A DNA stretch of 64,000 bases from Domibacillus sp. PGB-M46 (lineage in GTDB: Bacteria > Bacillota > Bacilli > Bacillales > Domibacillaceae), in assembly GCF_022668875.1 (NCBI RefSeq), contig NZ_JAKGCR010000014.1, positions 1 through 64,000 of the forward strand, in the 5' to 3' direction. The translations under genes were made by a program, and so were the position numbers. Positions 8,511 through 16,354 of the stretch are shown piece by piece. The stretch's first letter is position 1, and each line of letters starts with the position of its first letter. A model generated the notes under the pieces. The model ran no database searches. It saw only the letters and a list, made by a program, of their open reading frames with translations, and was not told where the DNA came from.

Positions 8511-8579
8511 GTTGATATTTTCCCCTCACAAACAAACGTTCTATAGCAGAGGAAAAGAACGGCAGAGAGGGAGTTTTGA

Positions 8580-8858
8580 ATAGCATTAAAGGGGATTATC
8601 CAAGAGATTGAAAAATTAAATAAAGCCGACCAACACCGCTTGAAAGAATTCTTTGCTACATCTTTTGCTTCTTATGTTGCAGGTGAGCCTGTTTTTAAAG
8701 AGGTTTCAGAACAAAAGCATAAAGAAAGTTACACCTGTACACATTGTCATTCGAAACAAACGGTTCGCTTTGGCAAATACGCTGTTAAATTGGGTATGAA
8801 ACAGCGTTATCGCTGTAAAGACTGCCAAAAAACGTTTACAGATGTGACTAATACCCCG
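8580..8858 (+). pseudogene. 5' fragment of an IS1595 (ISXO2)-type transposase
   Basis: The N-terminal ~90 codons of a transposase with a zinc ribbon are present: CTHCHSKQTVRFGKYA and YRCKDCQKTFTDVTNTP. Right after TNTP the frame runs into the antisense of a symporter gene, so the transposase is cut at about 8858. The catalytic DDE/DDN part is missing. No clear start codon: the upstream frame reads ATA GCA TTA after a stop at 8577. Confidence 0.75.
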
Positions 8859-9505
8859 AACAGCACAGCTGCCATCAGCATGCGATCTGCGTTGATCTTA
8901 TTACCAACGAATACAAGCAATGGACCAAGCACATTAATAATCAAGTTCGCAAGCATCGCTCCCATTGTTCTCCACGTTGAAAGGGGGGCCGACAGGATTG
9001 TCTGTAATGACTGGAGCCATGGACCCGTATGGAATATTCACTGTGCTGTAAAGTGTGCCCCATACAATATATGTAACAAACGCCCATGCCAGATAAAAAC
9101 CATCAGACATTTCAGGTATCTGAACAAACATAAGCACACCTGTTAACACAAGCGGGAATGACACCCGCAAAATCCACGGTTTGAATTTGCCCTGGGGGGT
9201 TGGTTTTCGTATATCAATAAAACGGACCCAGGCAAAATCAGCAACCGCATCCCATAGACGGGCTACTAGAAACAATATCCCTACTGTTGAGGCACTAATA
9301 TGAGAAATGTCTGTGTAGAAACCATCAAAAAAGTGCTGACAAGCATAAAAAAGAAATCGCTCCCAAAATCACCAAACAAATATCCAAGTTTGTCCTTCAT
9401 TCCAAATGGAGCGCTTTTATTTCTTTCAGCGCGGGGCGGCATATCGAATTTCTGTTTTGCTTCTCCCATTTCATTCTCCCCCATTTTTCCTTCAACCCTA
9501 CTCAC
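8850..9505 (-). pseudogene. GPH-family sugar:cation symporter, frameshifted and truncated
   Basis: N-terminal half of a glycoside-pentoside-hexuronide symporter in at least three frames: FGMKDKLGYLFGDFGSDFFF (9281-9505), LVARLWDAVADFAWVRFID to YIVWGTLYSTVNIPYGSMAP (8934-9275), then STWRTMGAMLANLI in a third frame after a frameshift in the C-run near 8975. It is cut off at the IS1595 fragment near 8858. The family imports uronides, pentosides or melibiose. It is now non-functional. A cre-like site is still present upstream. Confidence 0.85.
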
Positions 9506-9512
9506 ACGTGTT

Positions 9513-9526
9513 TATAAGTGCTTACA
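9513..9526 (-). promoter_or_regulatory. cre-like (CcpA) site upstream of the dead symporter
   Basis: On the minus strand TGTAAGCACTTATA, two mismatches from TGWAANCGNTNWCA. Closely similar to the site at 48131-48144. Confidence 0.45.
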
Positions 9527-9732
9527 ATCTAATTATAATTATAAAGGAACAATTAAAAAGGACTGTTTTTGCATTTATTGAATATTTCTAACGCTTGCTG
9601 AAAATTAATCATTAAAAAAAGATCATCCTTTTGGAAAATCTTTTCCTTCTAACCATTCCTTTTCCTAATGGGATCAAAATTCCGCTTTTTTTCTCATTTT
9701 TCCTGGTGGGATAACACTCGTCTATAATTAGA

Positions 9733-9766
9733 AAAAGCTGGCCCCAGAAGAATTAGGGCCAGCTTT
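9733..9766 (-). terminator. Terminator of the uronate/lar operon
   Basis: Perfect 12-base arms (AAAAGCTGGCCC / GGGCCAGCTTTT) with a 10-base loop. The larC2 stop codon (9753-9755) lies at the hairpin, so the last codons form part of the stem. On the minus strand TTTTTC follows. Confidence 0.85.
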
Positions 9767-10211
9767 TCCATACTTTTTCATATACCTCTTTCAATGGCAC
9801 ACTGAATTTCTCTGCAATGGTTCTGCATTCTTCGTATTCCGGTGCCCGCTGAACAACTTTACCTTCAATCAGTCCGTACTTTACCGTAACCGGCCCCCAC
9901 GGCGTTTCCACCTGCTTAAACTCGCGCTCAAGACGGTGAACAGTTAAGGGATAATAACGGACGCCGAGTGTGGTTGTTTCACGGAACAAAATGCGCTCCA
10001 TCTCAGGTGCGGCGCCCACCGGACAAAGAAGCTGCAGAAGCACGCCCGGTCGGTTTTTCTTCATGTAAATCGGAGTGTAAAAAACGTCATTGGCGCCTGC
10101 TTCAAATAAACAGTCCATCACATAGCCGAGCCACTCCCCCGGTATGTCATCCAAGTTGACTTCCATTTTAATCATGTCACGGTCAATGTGTTCTGCATTC
10201 GGCGGCTTCAT
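9753..10211 (-). CDS. larC2: LarC2, C-terminal half of the NPN nickel-insertion protein
   Basis: 152 aa matching the C-terminal domain of LarC (MEVNLDDIPGEWLGYVMDCL, MKKNRPGVLLQLLC, FRETTTLGVRYY). LarC is the CTP-dependent cyclometallase that inserts Ni into the pyridinium-dithiocarboxylate pincer nucleotide. The gene is in the same frame as larC1, separated only by TAA AGC GCA, and has its own well spaced AAAGGAG site 9 bases before the ATG. This differs from the programmed frameshift described for larC1/larC2 of Lactiplantibacillus. Either two subunits are made or some read-through occurs. Last gene of the operon. Confidence 0.92.
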   Translation of the reverse strand: MKPPNAEHIDRDMIKMEVNLDDIPGEWLGYVMDCLFEAGANDVFYTPIYMKKNRPGVLLQLLCPVGAAPEMERILFRETTTLGVRYYPLTVHRLEREFKQVETPWGPVTVKYGLIEGKVVQRAPEYEECRTIAEKFSVPLKEVYEKVWKSWP

Positions 10212-10217
10212 TGCGCT

Positions 10218-11054
10218 TTACTCCTTTCCGATCACTACGCGAAGAACATTTGGGTGGTCTTTAAATGTTTTCGTTCCAGCCCCGTAGCCGATTTTTTCGA
10301 CTGTCATCGATGGCATTGTGCCAAAAGAGTCTGCTGAAACAGCTGCAATTGCTGCGCCTGTCGGTGTAGCAAGCTCGCCTTTAATCAACGTCTGGGCAAT
10401 CGGCACACCTTTTAAGATTTCAAGCGTCGCTGGTGCCGGAACCGGATACGTGCCGTGATCGATATGGATATGGCCGCTCCCTGTTGGAATAGGGGAGCAG
10501 TAAACATTGGTAATGCCAAGCTGATCAAGTAAAATTGCTGCGCCTACAATATCTACAATCGAATCAACAGCGCCCACTTCGTGAAAATGCACACGCTCAA
10601 GCGGCAGTCCATGAATCTTCCCTTCTGCCTCGCCAATTTTCTTGAAAATCGCAAGGGACATAGAAGTTACCGCTTCATTGAATCCAGCCGCCTGGATCAT
10701 TTCTGTAATTTGTTTATATGCGCGGTGATCATGATGATCGTGATCATGCGAATGAGTATGACCGTGATCGTGGTCGTGATCATGTGAATGGCTGTGATGA
10801 TGATCATGGTCGTGATCATGATTATGTGAATGGACATGGCTATGCTCTTTTTCGCCAAGAAGGTTTACATCGAATTTCACTGCCGTAATACCGTTTTTAT
10901 TTACTTTTTGTTGGGAAAGCGTATATTCACTTTCAATATTCAACTTTTTCAGCTCTTCTTCCATCTGGGCTAGATCGGCTCCTGCATCTAGCAACGCTCC
11001 GATGACCATGTCGCCGCTAATGCCTGAAAAACAGTCTAAGTATAAGGTAGTCAT
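10218..11054 (-). CDS. larC1: LarC1, N-terminal half of the NPN nickel-insertion protein
   Basis: 278 aa, starting MTTLYLDCFSGISGDM, the hallmark LarC N-terminus. Residues ~72-112 are a striking His/Asp tract (alternating HDHDH and HSH units) likely to bind or store nickel. The core follows with HFHEVGAVDSIVDIVGAA and PTGSGHIHIDHG. ATP/CTP-dependent nickel insertion is established for LarC. The start overlaps the larB stop (ATGA), so the two are translationally coupled. It ends VVIGKE followed by TAA, after which larC2 continues in the same frame. Confidence 0.95.
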   Translation of the reverse strand: MTTLYLDCFSGISGDMVIGALLDAGADLAQMEEELKKLNIESEYTLSQQKVNKNGITAVKFDVNLLGEKEHSHVHSHNHDHDHDHHHSHSHDHDHDHGHTHSHDHDHHDHRAYKQITEMIQAAGFNEAVTSMSLAIFKKIGEAEGKIHGLPLERVHFHEVGAVDSIVDIVGAAILLDQLGITNVYCSPIPTGSGHIHIDHGTYPVPAPATLEILKGVPIAQTLIKGELATPTGAAIAAVSADSFGTMPSMTVEKIGYGAGTKTFKDHPNVLRVVIGKE

Positions 11055-11797
11055 TGTGCATCTCCTTTATGAGCAAGGCGGTGAATGAGCACGGCGTTGT
11101 ATGCTGCGCCAAACCCATTATCAATATTGACGACACTCACGCCGGATGCACAGGAATTCAGCATAGACAGCAGTGCAGATAAGCCGTTAAAGTTTGCGCC
11201 GTAACCGATACTTGTCGGTACAGCAATAATGGGATTTTCCACGAGCCCGCCAAGTACGCTTGGCAATGCCCCTTCCATTCCGGCCACGCACACAGAGACG
11301 TCGGCTCTGCGAATCTCATCAATGTGGTCTAACAGACGGTGCAGGCCGGCTACACCTACATCATAAAAACGACGGACTGGCACCCCCAGTGTTTCGGCCG
11401 TCACTGCCGCTTCTTCAGCCACTGGCAAGTCAGACGTGCCGGCACATACAATCGCAATGTAGCCTGCCTCTGCCGGTTTTTTAGCCACAAAAGAAAGTGT
11501 GCGGGCTGTTTCGTTGTAAGCCAAATCAGGCACTTCTGCTAAAATAAGGTCCGCTTTCTCCCGGGAAATACGAGTGGCCAGCACTTCATGGCCGCGTTGT
11601 TTCAATGACCGGATAATGGCTGAAATCTGCTCGGCCGTCTTTCCTTCACCGAAAATAATTTCCGGTACACCCTGCCGCTGGCGGCGGTGATGATCGATTT
11701 TCACAAAACCGAGATCCTCATATGAAGCGAGCTGCTCCTTTGCTTCAGCTGCAGTTAATTCCCCTTTTTCTACACGGGCTAGAATGTCTTCAATCAT
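11051..11797 (-). CDS. larB: LarB, nicotinate-dinucleotide carboxylase/hydrolase of NPN cofactor synthesis
   Basis: LarB carboxylates nicotinic acid adenine dinucleotide at C5 and releases AMP, the first step of nickel-pincer nucleotide synthesis. The C-terminal PurE/AIR-carboxylase-like domain is visible: IVCAGTSDLPVAEEAAVTAE, CVAGMEGALPSVLGGLV and VPTSIGYGANFNGLSALLSM. The ATG at 11797 is preferred over 11812 because AGGTGA lies 5 bases before it. About 193 bases separate it from the upstream gluconokinase gene, the largest gap in the operon, and that gap has a hairpin. Overlaps larC1 by 4 bases. Confidence 0.95.
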   Translation of the reverse strand: MIEDILARVEKGELTAAEAKEQLASYEDLGFVKIDHHRRQRQGVPEIIFGEGKTAEQISAIIRSLKQRGHEVLATRISREKADLILAEVPDLAYNETARTLSFVAKKPAEAGYIAIVCAGTSDLPVAEEAAVTAETLGVPVRRFYDVGVAGLHRLLDHIDEIRRADVSVCVAGMEGALPSVLGGLVENPIIAVPTSIGYGANFNGLSALLSMLNSCASGVSVVNIDNGFGAAYNAVLIHRLAHKGDAQ

Positions 11798-11853
11798 ATA
11801 AGTCACCTGCATTCTTTTTTATATAAATAGGATGATTATGTACTAATGCTAAT

Positions 11854-11984
11854 CTAAAATTCTTCATTACTTTCTAGCATGATTTGGCGGACGGAAGGGG
11901 CAATACCTTCTACAACTGACAAATCATGCTTCATATAAACGGAATCACGCCGAAAACGGGCAAAAGTGCACTGTCGTCGGTCAA
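11854..11984 (-). other. Coding-like open stretch and hairpin between gntK and larB
   Basis: After the gntK stop, one minus frame stays open for about 43 codons and looks protein-like (TFARFRRDSVYMKHDLSVVE, ending SNEEF). It has only an internal ATG at 11934 (26 codons) and no good ribosome site. The same DNA has an 11-base perfect inverted repeat (11876-11886 and 11920-11930) with a nested GAAGG/CCTTC stem. It may be a relic of a lost operon gene or a structured leader of larB. Confidence 0.4.
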
Positions 11985-11990
11985 ACAGGA

Positions 11991-13466
11991 TTAATCAAAG
12001 TATTTCGCGATGTCCGCTGCCAGTGCTGCATATTTTTTATAAAGCTTCTGGTAATGCACATGACGGGCCATGTCCGGTTCAACGACGTCACCAGGCGGCA
12101 CATTTTCTTTAATATCTGCAAACGAAGAAACTTCTCCGAGTGCCACAAGCGCGGTCCAGGCGGCACCCCAGGCGGCACTATGATGGCTTTCAGACATGTA
12201 AATCTTTTTACCGAACACGTCCGCCAGCATTTGAATCCAAATCGGTGAACGGGCCAGCCCGCCATTGACGTAAATCTTTTCTGATGGTCCTGCCAGCCGC
12301 TCGAGCGTTTCGGCGATTTGATACAGATTAAAAGTAATGCCTTCAAGCACAGCGCGGACAAAATGCGGATGTTCATGTGTAATGGACAGGCCAAAGAATG
12401 TTCCGCGGGCTTTTTGATTCCAGAGTGGTGCGCGTTCGCCGTTAATATACGGCAGAAAAAGTAAGCCGTCTGCGCCTAATTCCACCTGTGCTGCTTCTTC
12501 TGTAAATTCAGCATACGTGCCGGAATAGTTCAAGGTTTTTTTCAGCCAATCCAGCGCAATGCCGCCGTTGTTCGTCGGACCGCCAATAATCGCTGTATCA
12601 CCCGTAAACATATAGCAGAAGGTTTCATGTTTTTCATTAGGGCGGAAGGATTTAGTCCACTGGCGGACCGCACCGCTTGTACCGGCCGTAATCGCTACTT
12701 CCCCCGGTAAAATCGCACCACTGCCGAGATTGGCCAGCTGTCCGTCCGCTGCACCGATTACAAATGGGAGGTCTTCCGGCAAGCCAATGTATTTTGCTAC
12801 GATCGGGTTCAGCCCTTTTAGGATATGTGTTGGCGCCACAGGGGTGGACAGCTGCTTTTTCACCACACCAACGTGCGCCAGAATCTCTTCATCCCAATCA
12901 AGCAGCGCGCCGTTAAACATGCCGCTAGCCGAGGCCATAGAATAATCGACGATACGCTCGTTAAACCAGTGAAATACAAGATACTCTTTCAGCGACATAA
13001 AATAAGCTGCTTCTTCAAACGGAGCAAATCCCGTTTCTTTCATCCAGATAAATTTCGTCAGTGGTGACATCGGATGAATCGGTGTACCGGTCTTTTCGTA
13101 AAATGACAAACCCTTCTCTTTTAACAATTGTTCAGCTTGTTTGCTGCTTCTTCCGTCAGCCCACGTCATGGCCCGGGAGAGGGCATGGCCATTTTCATCT
13201 ACGCATATAAGCGAATGCATGGCACAGGAGAAGCCGACAGAAATAATGTCTTTCGCTGTCATACCCGCCTGCTCCATCACCGCCTTTAACACAAACACAG
13301 AAGCTGAAACAATCACATCCGGATCCTGTTCGACAAAGCCAGGCTCCGGATAAAACGATGTATTTAACTGTTCTGTTTCTGCGATGACTTTTCCTTTGCG
13401 GTCAAAGACAACTGCTTTCACGCTGGTAGTTCCAATATCAAGTCCAATTATATACTTTTTAGCCAT
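11991..13466 (-). CDS. gntK: FGGY-family gluconokinase (GntK type)
   Basis: 491 aa FGGY kinase. N-terminal phosphate motif GLDIGTTSVKAVVFD, then ISVGFSCAMHSLI, TWADGRSSKQ and GTPIHPMSPLTK, all shared with Bacillus gluconate kinase. Further on are GTSGAVR, GERAPLWN and a C-terminal NGGLARSPIW. It should phosphorylate D-gluconate to 6-phosphogluconate. Other FGGY specificities (xylulose, glycerol) fit less well because GTPIHPM--L-K is characteristic of GntK. It overlaps larE by 19 bases and lies inside the uronate/lar operon, which links the LarA-type epimerase to gluconate. Confidence 0.9.
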   Translation of the reverse strand: MAKKYIIGLDIGTTSVKAVVFDRKGKVIAETEQLNTSFYPEPGFVEQDPDVIVSASVFVLKAVMEQAGMTAKDIISVGFSCAMHSLICVDENGHALSRAMTWADGRSSKQAEQLLKEKGLSFYEKTGTPIHPMSPLTKFIWMKETGFAPFEEAAYFMSLKEYLVFHWFNERIVDYSMASASGMFNGALLDWDEEILAHVGVVKKQLSTPVAPTHILKGLNPIVAKYIGLPEDLPFVIGAADGQLANLGSGAILPGEVAITAGTSGAVRQWTKSFRPNEKHETFCYMFTGDTAIIGGPTNNGGIALDWLKKTLNYSGTYAEFTEEAAQVELGADGLLFLPYINGERAPLWNQKARGTFFGLSITHEHPHFVRAVLEGITFNLYQIAETLERLAGPSEKIYVNGGLARSPIWIQMLADVFGKKIYMSESHHSAAWGAAWTALVALGEVSSFADIKENVPPGDVVEPDMARHVHYQKLYKKYAALAADIAKYFD

Positions 13467-14278
13467 TCCGTCTCTTCCTTTTTGAGCGATTTGTTCATGC
13501 TTCCGCTTTTGTAGCCGGCAAGATCGAGTGACACATATTTGTAGCCAAACTGCTTGAGCCGTTTATCGATCGCTGTATGGTATTGGAGTACAAGCGGCAT
13601 GTCGCCGGGTTCTACTTCAATTCTTGCAGTCTCACCATGTGTACGGACACGCACCTGCCGGATGGATAAAGACTTCAAATAGGCTTCCGCTTTTTCCACT
13701 TTCGTCAGCTTTTCCTTCGTAATCGTTTCTCCGTAAGCAATGCGGGACGATAAGCAGGCAAAGGACGGCTTGTCCCACGTTGGCAGGCCCCGCTCACGGG
13801 AAAGCACGCGAATTTCTTCTTTAAAAAGGTTGGCTTCCTGAAGAGGACCGCGAATGCCCTTTTCTTTTGCTGCTTTCATTCCGGGGCGGAATTCATTCAT
13901 ATCGTCGGCAATAACACCATACACGATGTTTTGAAAGCCCTGCTTCTCAAGCACTGGAATAAGGTGGTCAAACAAGCTGCTTTTACAGAAATAGCATCGG
14001 TTCTGGTCGTTTTCCGTGTAGCCTGGAATCGCAAGCTCCGATGTCTCAATGACCAGGTGAGGCGCGCCGATTTGCTTCGCAAGCGCCCTTGCTTCCTGCA
14101 ATTCGCTCGATGGGTATGTTTCTGAATCTGCCGTTACCGCAAGAACATTCTTTTTGCCAAGCGTATCAATCGCTGCTTTCAATAAAAACGTACTGTCCAC
14201 ACCCCCGGAAAAGGCGACCACCACCGACTCCATATCCCGAAGAATTTCCTGCAGTTTCCCGTATTTTTCCTCTGCCAT
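13448..14278 (-). CDS. larE: LarE, ATP-dependent sulfur transferase of NPN cofactor synthesis
   Basis: 276 aa. PP-loop SGGVDST at residues 24-30 adenylates the carboxylated pyridine mononucleotide; sulfur is then inserted twice to give the dithiocarboxylate. Cys175 in PSFACLSSRI corresponds to the sacrificial Cys176 of Lactiplantibacillus LarE. In addition Cys95 and Cys98 (CYFC) are present, so three cysteines are available; LarE proteins with three cysteines are reported to hold a [4Fe-4S] cluster and act catalytically, which is an inference here. It starts 18 bases after the SDR gene, with GGAAGGAT upstream. Confidence 0.95.
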   Translation of the reverse strand: MAEEKYGKLQEILRDMESVVVAFSGGVDSTFLLKAAIDTLGKKNVLAVTADSETYPSSELQEARALAKQIGAPHLVIETSELAIPGYTENDQNRCYFCKSSLFDHLIPVLEKQGFQNIVYGVIADDMNEFRPGMKAAKEKGIRGPLQEANLFKEEIRVLSRERGLPTWDKPSFACLSSRIAYGETITKEKLTKVEKAEAYLKSLSIRQVRVRTHGETARIEVEPGDMPLVLQYHTAIDKRLKQFGYKYVSLDLAGYKSGSMNKSLKKEETEWLKSI

Positions 14279-14296
14279 GCTGTTTCATCCTTCCTG

Positions 14297-15067
14297 TTAA
14301 ATCGTCATGCTGCCAAATCCGCCATCTACACGGATTGTTGTGCCTGTCACAAAGCTGGATGCCTTATCAGATGCCAAGAAGACAGCTGCTCCCTGTAATT
14401 CATCCGGGTCGCCAAAACGCTTCATTGGTGTATGGTTCATAATGGATGCTGTCCGTTCTTCACTTAGAATCTTCCGGTTTTGTTCTGCCGGGAAAAAGCC
14501 CGGTATAATAGCGTTTACACGAATGCCTTCCGGTGCAAATTCACGCGCCAAAAATTGTGTTACACTATTTAATCCTGCCTTTGAAACAGAGTACGTAAAC
14601 ACTTTAGACAGCGGCGTTGTTGAGGAAACAGACGAGATATTAATAATGCTGCCTGTCCGTTTTTGCTCAATCATTTTTTTAGCAAATACTTGGCATGTCA
14701 CCACAATTCCCTTTAAATTTACATCCATAATATCATCCCACTCGTCCATCTCCAACTCAAAAAAGGGTGTGGTGCTGTTTTTCCCGGGCGCGTTCAACAA
14801 AATATCAAAGCCGCCATTCCATGCTTCAATATCTGCTGCCGCTTTCTCCAGCTGGTCGCGTGAGACAACATCTGCCTGAAATGCTTTGGCTTCACCGCCC
14901 ACTTCTTGAATTTCGTTTACAACTGCTTTTGCTTTTTCAAGATTACGTCCGACAATCGCGACTTTCGCGCCGTGGGCAGCCAGGCCTTTCGCCATGGATG
15001 CACCAAGCACACTGTTTCCGCCGATGGCTACCACTGTTTTTCCACTTAAATCAAATAATGTGTTCAT
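14297..15067 (-). CDS. Short-chain dehydrogenase, probable D-fructuronate reductase (D-mannonate oxidoreductase)
   Basis: 256 aa classical SDR. The nucleotide loop reads GGNSVLGASMAKGLA (residues 16-30), unlike the usual TGxxxGIG but reminiscent of the GGxxVLGxxMAKGLA seen in SDR-type mannonate oxidoreductases of Firmicutes. Catalytic Ser145/146, Tyr159 and Lys163 are present (YSVSK). It follows the LarA-like gene by 18 bases with a GGAGGG site. Between uronate isomerase and a mannonate/gluconate-type epimerase the fitting reaction is fructuronate to D-mannonate with NAD(P)H. Gluconate 5-dehydrogenase is an alternative. Confidence 0.8.
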   Translation of the reverse strand: MNTLFDLSGKTVVAIGGNSVLGASMAKGLAAHGAKVAIVGRNLEKAKAVVNEIQEVGGEAKAFQADVVSRDQLEKAAADIEAWNGGFDILLNAPGKNSTTPFFELEMDEWDDIMDVNLKGIVVTCQVFAKKMIEQKRTGSIINISSVSSTTPLSKVFTYSVSKAGLNSVTQFLAREFAPEGIRVNAIIPGFFPAEQNRKILSEERTASIMNHTPMKRFGDPDELQGAAVFLASDKASSFVTGTTIRVDGGFGSMTI

Positions 15068-15085
15068 ACTATTCCCTCCAAATAA

Positions 15086-16354
15086 TTAAGCTAGGTTTCC
15101 GTTTTCGTCAAAAGCCCATTCCACTGGCTCTGTTACAGCCTCCAATTGCGGATGGTTTTTTACATAATCGTATAATGCTTCGGATACTTCAATTTCTGCA
15201 ATTTCAAGCGTATTTTTGATGCGAACCATTTTGACCTTTGTGAAGTCCAAAATATTGCATGTTTTAATGGCTGCTTTGATCGCCTCTTGATCATTCGCCA
15301 GCGTCGTGGCAATTTTCGTCGGCGCACAGACAGTTGAAGTTAACCCATTGGCATACGTTACTTCACGGTCCATTTTGTCAACGAGCCGCTGCGTCGTGAA
15401 ATCGGCTGTCCCAACTCCATTCGCATTTCCCTCTGTTTCATGCGTTAAGTCAAGTACGACCATTTTATTTACATCCGGCCCGCCTGTTGCATAAGGCGTT
15501 GGAAACCGGCCGGTAATGTTCGGATCCATTCCGTCGCCGCTAATGTTTTTGCCAATTTCATCAATAACTAAGACATCGAGTTGGTCGAAAAACAGCTTTG
15601 GCAGCATTTCTTTCGCTTTTACCTGCAAGTCTTTTTCATAGTCAATAATATCCTGCTTCGTCATGACCTCTACGATGGCCGCTTTATCAAAAGCGTTTTC
15701 AACCGTCGCCACCCCGAAAAGGAACGGCCGCTCGTTCATGATAATTTTAGCCATTGCCGGTACGTTTTCCGCCATATATTTAAAGCCCATCTGGTGGCAT
15801 GCTTCTGCTCCCTTTTGCTTACCCAGGCCTATACTGATCATTTTCATCATGCCGCTCTCTACCGGTCCACGAAAAGCTGTGTGCGGTTTAATCCGGTTAA
15901 TAACAACGAGGCCGTCCGCTTCGGAGGCATACTTGTCCACATAAACCGGCAATCCATTTTCCAATTCACCAAGCTTGACGACTTCCATGGTGGAGCGGAT
16001 TGGTGCACCTGTGCTTTCTTCGGTAACGCCGAGATGGCGAAGTACATCCGTCTGCCCTTCTGCGGTGGCGCCGCCGTGACTTCCCATGCTTGGCACAATA
16101 AACGGCTCTGCTCCAAGTTCTTTTAAAAAGGCAATCGTCGCAGCTGTGATTTCAACAATTCGGTCCACTCCCCGGCTTCCAACCGCTACAGCAATCGACA
16201 TGCCCGGCTTTACAAGCGAAGTAATTTTTTCCTGATTCAGCTTTTCATTTAACGCAGCTGTCAAATCTTCAATCTTCTCATTATCGAATCGCTGTTTTAC
16301 TTTCATCATTCTCGGCACCGGAATGTCCTTTAGAAGCTCCTGCAGAATTCCCAT
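15086..16354 (-). CDS. larA-like: LarA-superfamily nickel-pincer-dependent 2-hydroxyacid epimerase, probable D-mannonate/D-gluconate 2-epimerase
   Basis: 422 aa, LarA (DUF2088) fold. Histidines equivalent to H108, H174 and H200 and the cofactor-binding Lys184 are visible: MGSHGGATAEGQ, RIKPHTAFRG, ESGMMKMISIGLG and GAEACHQ. Numbered from this ATG they are H93, H158, K171 and H187. The sequence is a distant LarA homologue, not a canonical lactate racemase. Other superfamily members epimerise sugar acids, including D-gluconate at C2. The operon (uronate isomerase, SDR, gluconokinase) favours mannonate/gluconate. The ATG at 16354 is chosen for its AAAGGAGG; it lies inside the uxaC 3' end. Confidence 0.88.
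   Translation of the reverse strand: MGILQELLKDIPVPRMMKVKQRFDNEKIEDLTAALNEKLNQEKITSLVKPGMSIAVAVGSRGVDRIVEITAATIAFLKELGAEPFIVPSMGSHGGATAEGQTDVLRHLGVTEESTGAPIRSTMEVVKLGELENGLPVYVDKYASEADGLVVINRIKPHTAFRGPVESGMMKMISIGLGKQKGAEACHQMGFKYMAENVPAMAKIIMNERPFLFGVATVENAFDKAAIVEVMTKQDIIDYEKDLQVKAKEMLPKLFFDQLDVLVIDEIGKNISGDGMDPNITGRFPTPYATGGPDVNKMVVLDLTHETEGNANGVGTADFTTQRLVDKMDREVTYANGLTSTVCAPTKIATTLANDQEAIKAAIKTCNILDFTKVKMVRIKNTLEIAEIEVSEALYDYVKNHPQLEAVTEPVEWAFDENGNLA

Noticed and set aside
10209-10222. Programmed frameshift between larC1 and larC2
   Set aside because: The two frames are identical (distance divisible by three), so a stop codon, not a frameshift, separates them.
10581-10787. Open frame antisense to the His-rich part of larC1
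   Set aside because: It is only the complement of the HDH repeat codons, with no ribosome site.
15086-16354. Calling the LarA homologue lactate racemase
   Set aside because: Nickel and cofactor residues are conserved, but the sequence is far from canonical LarA and no lactate genes are nearby.
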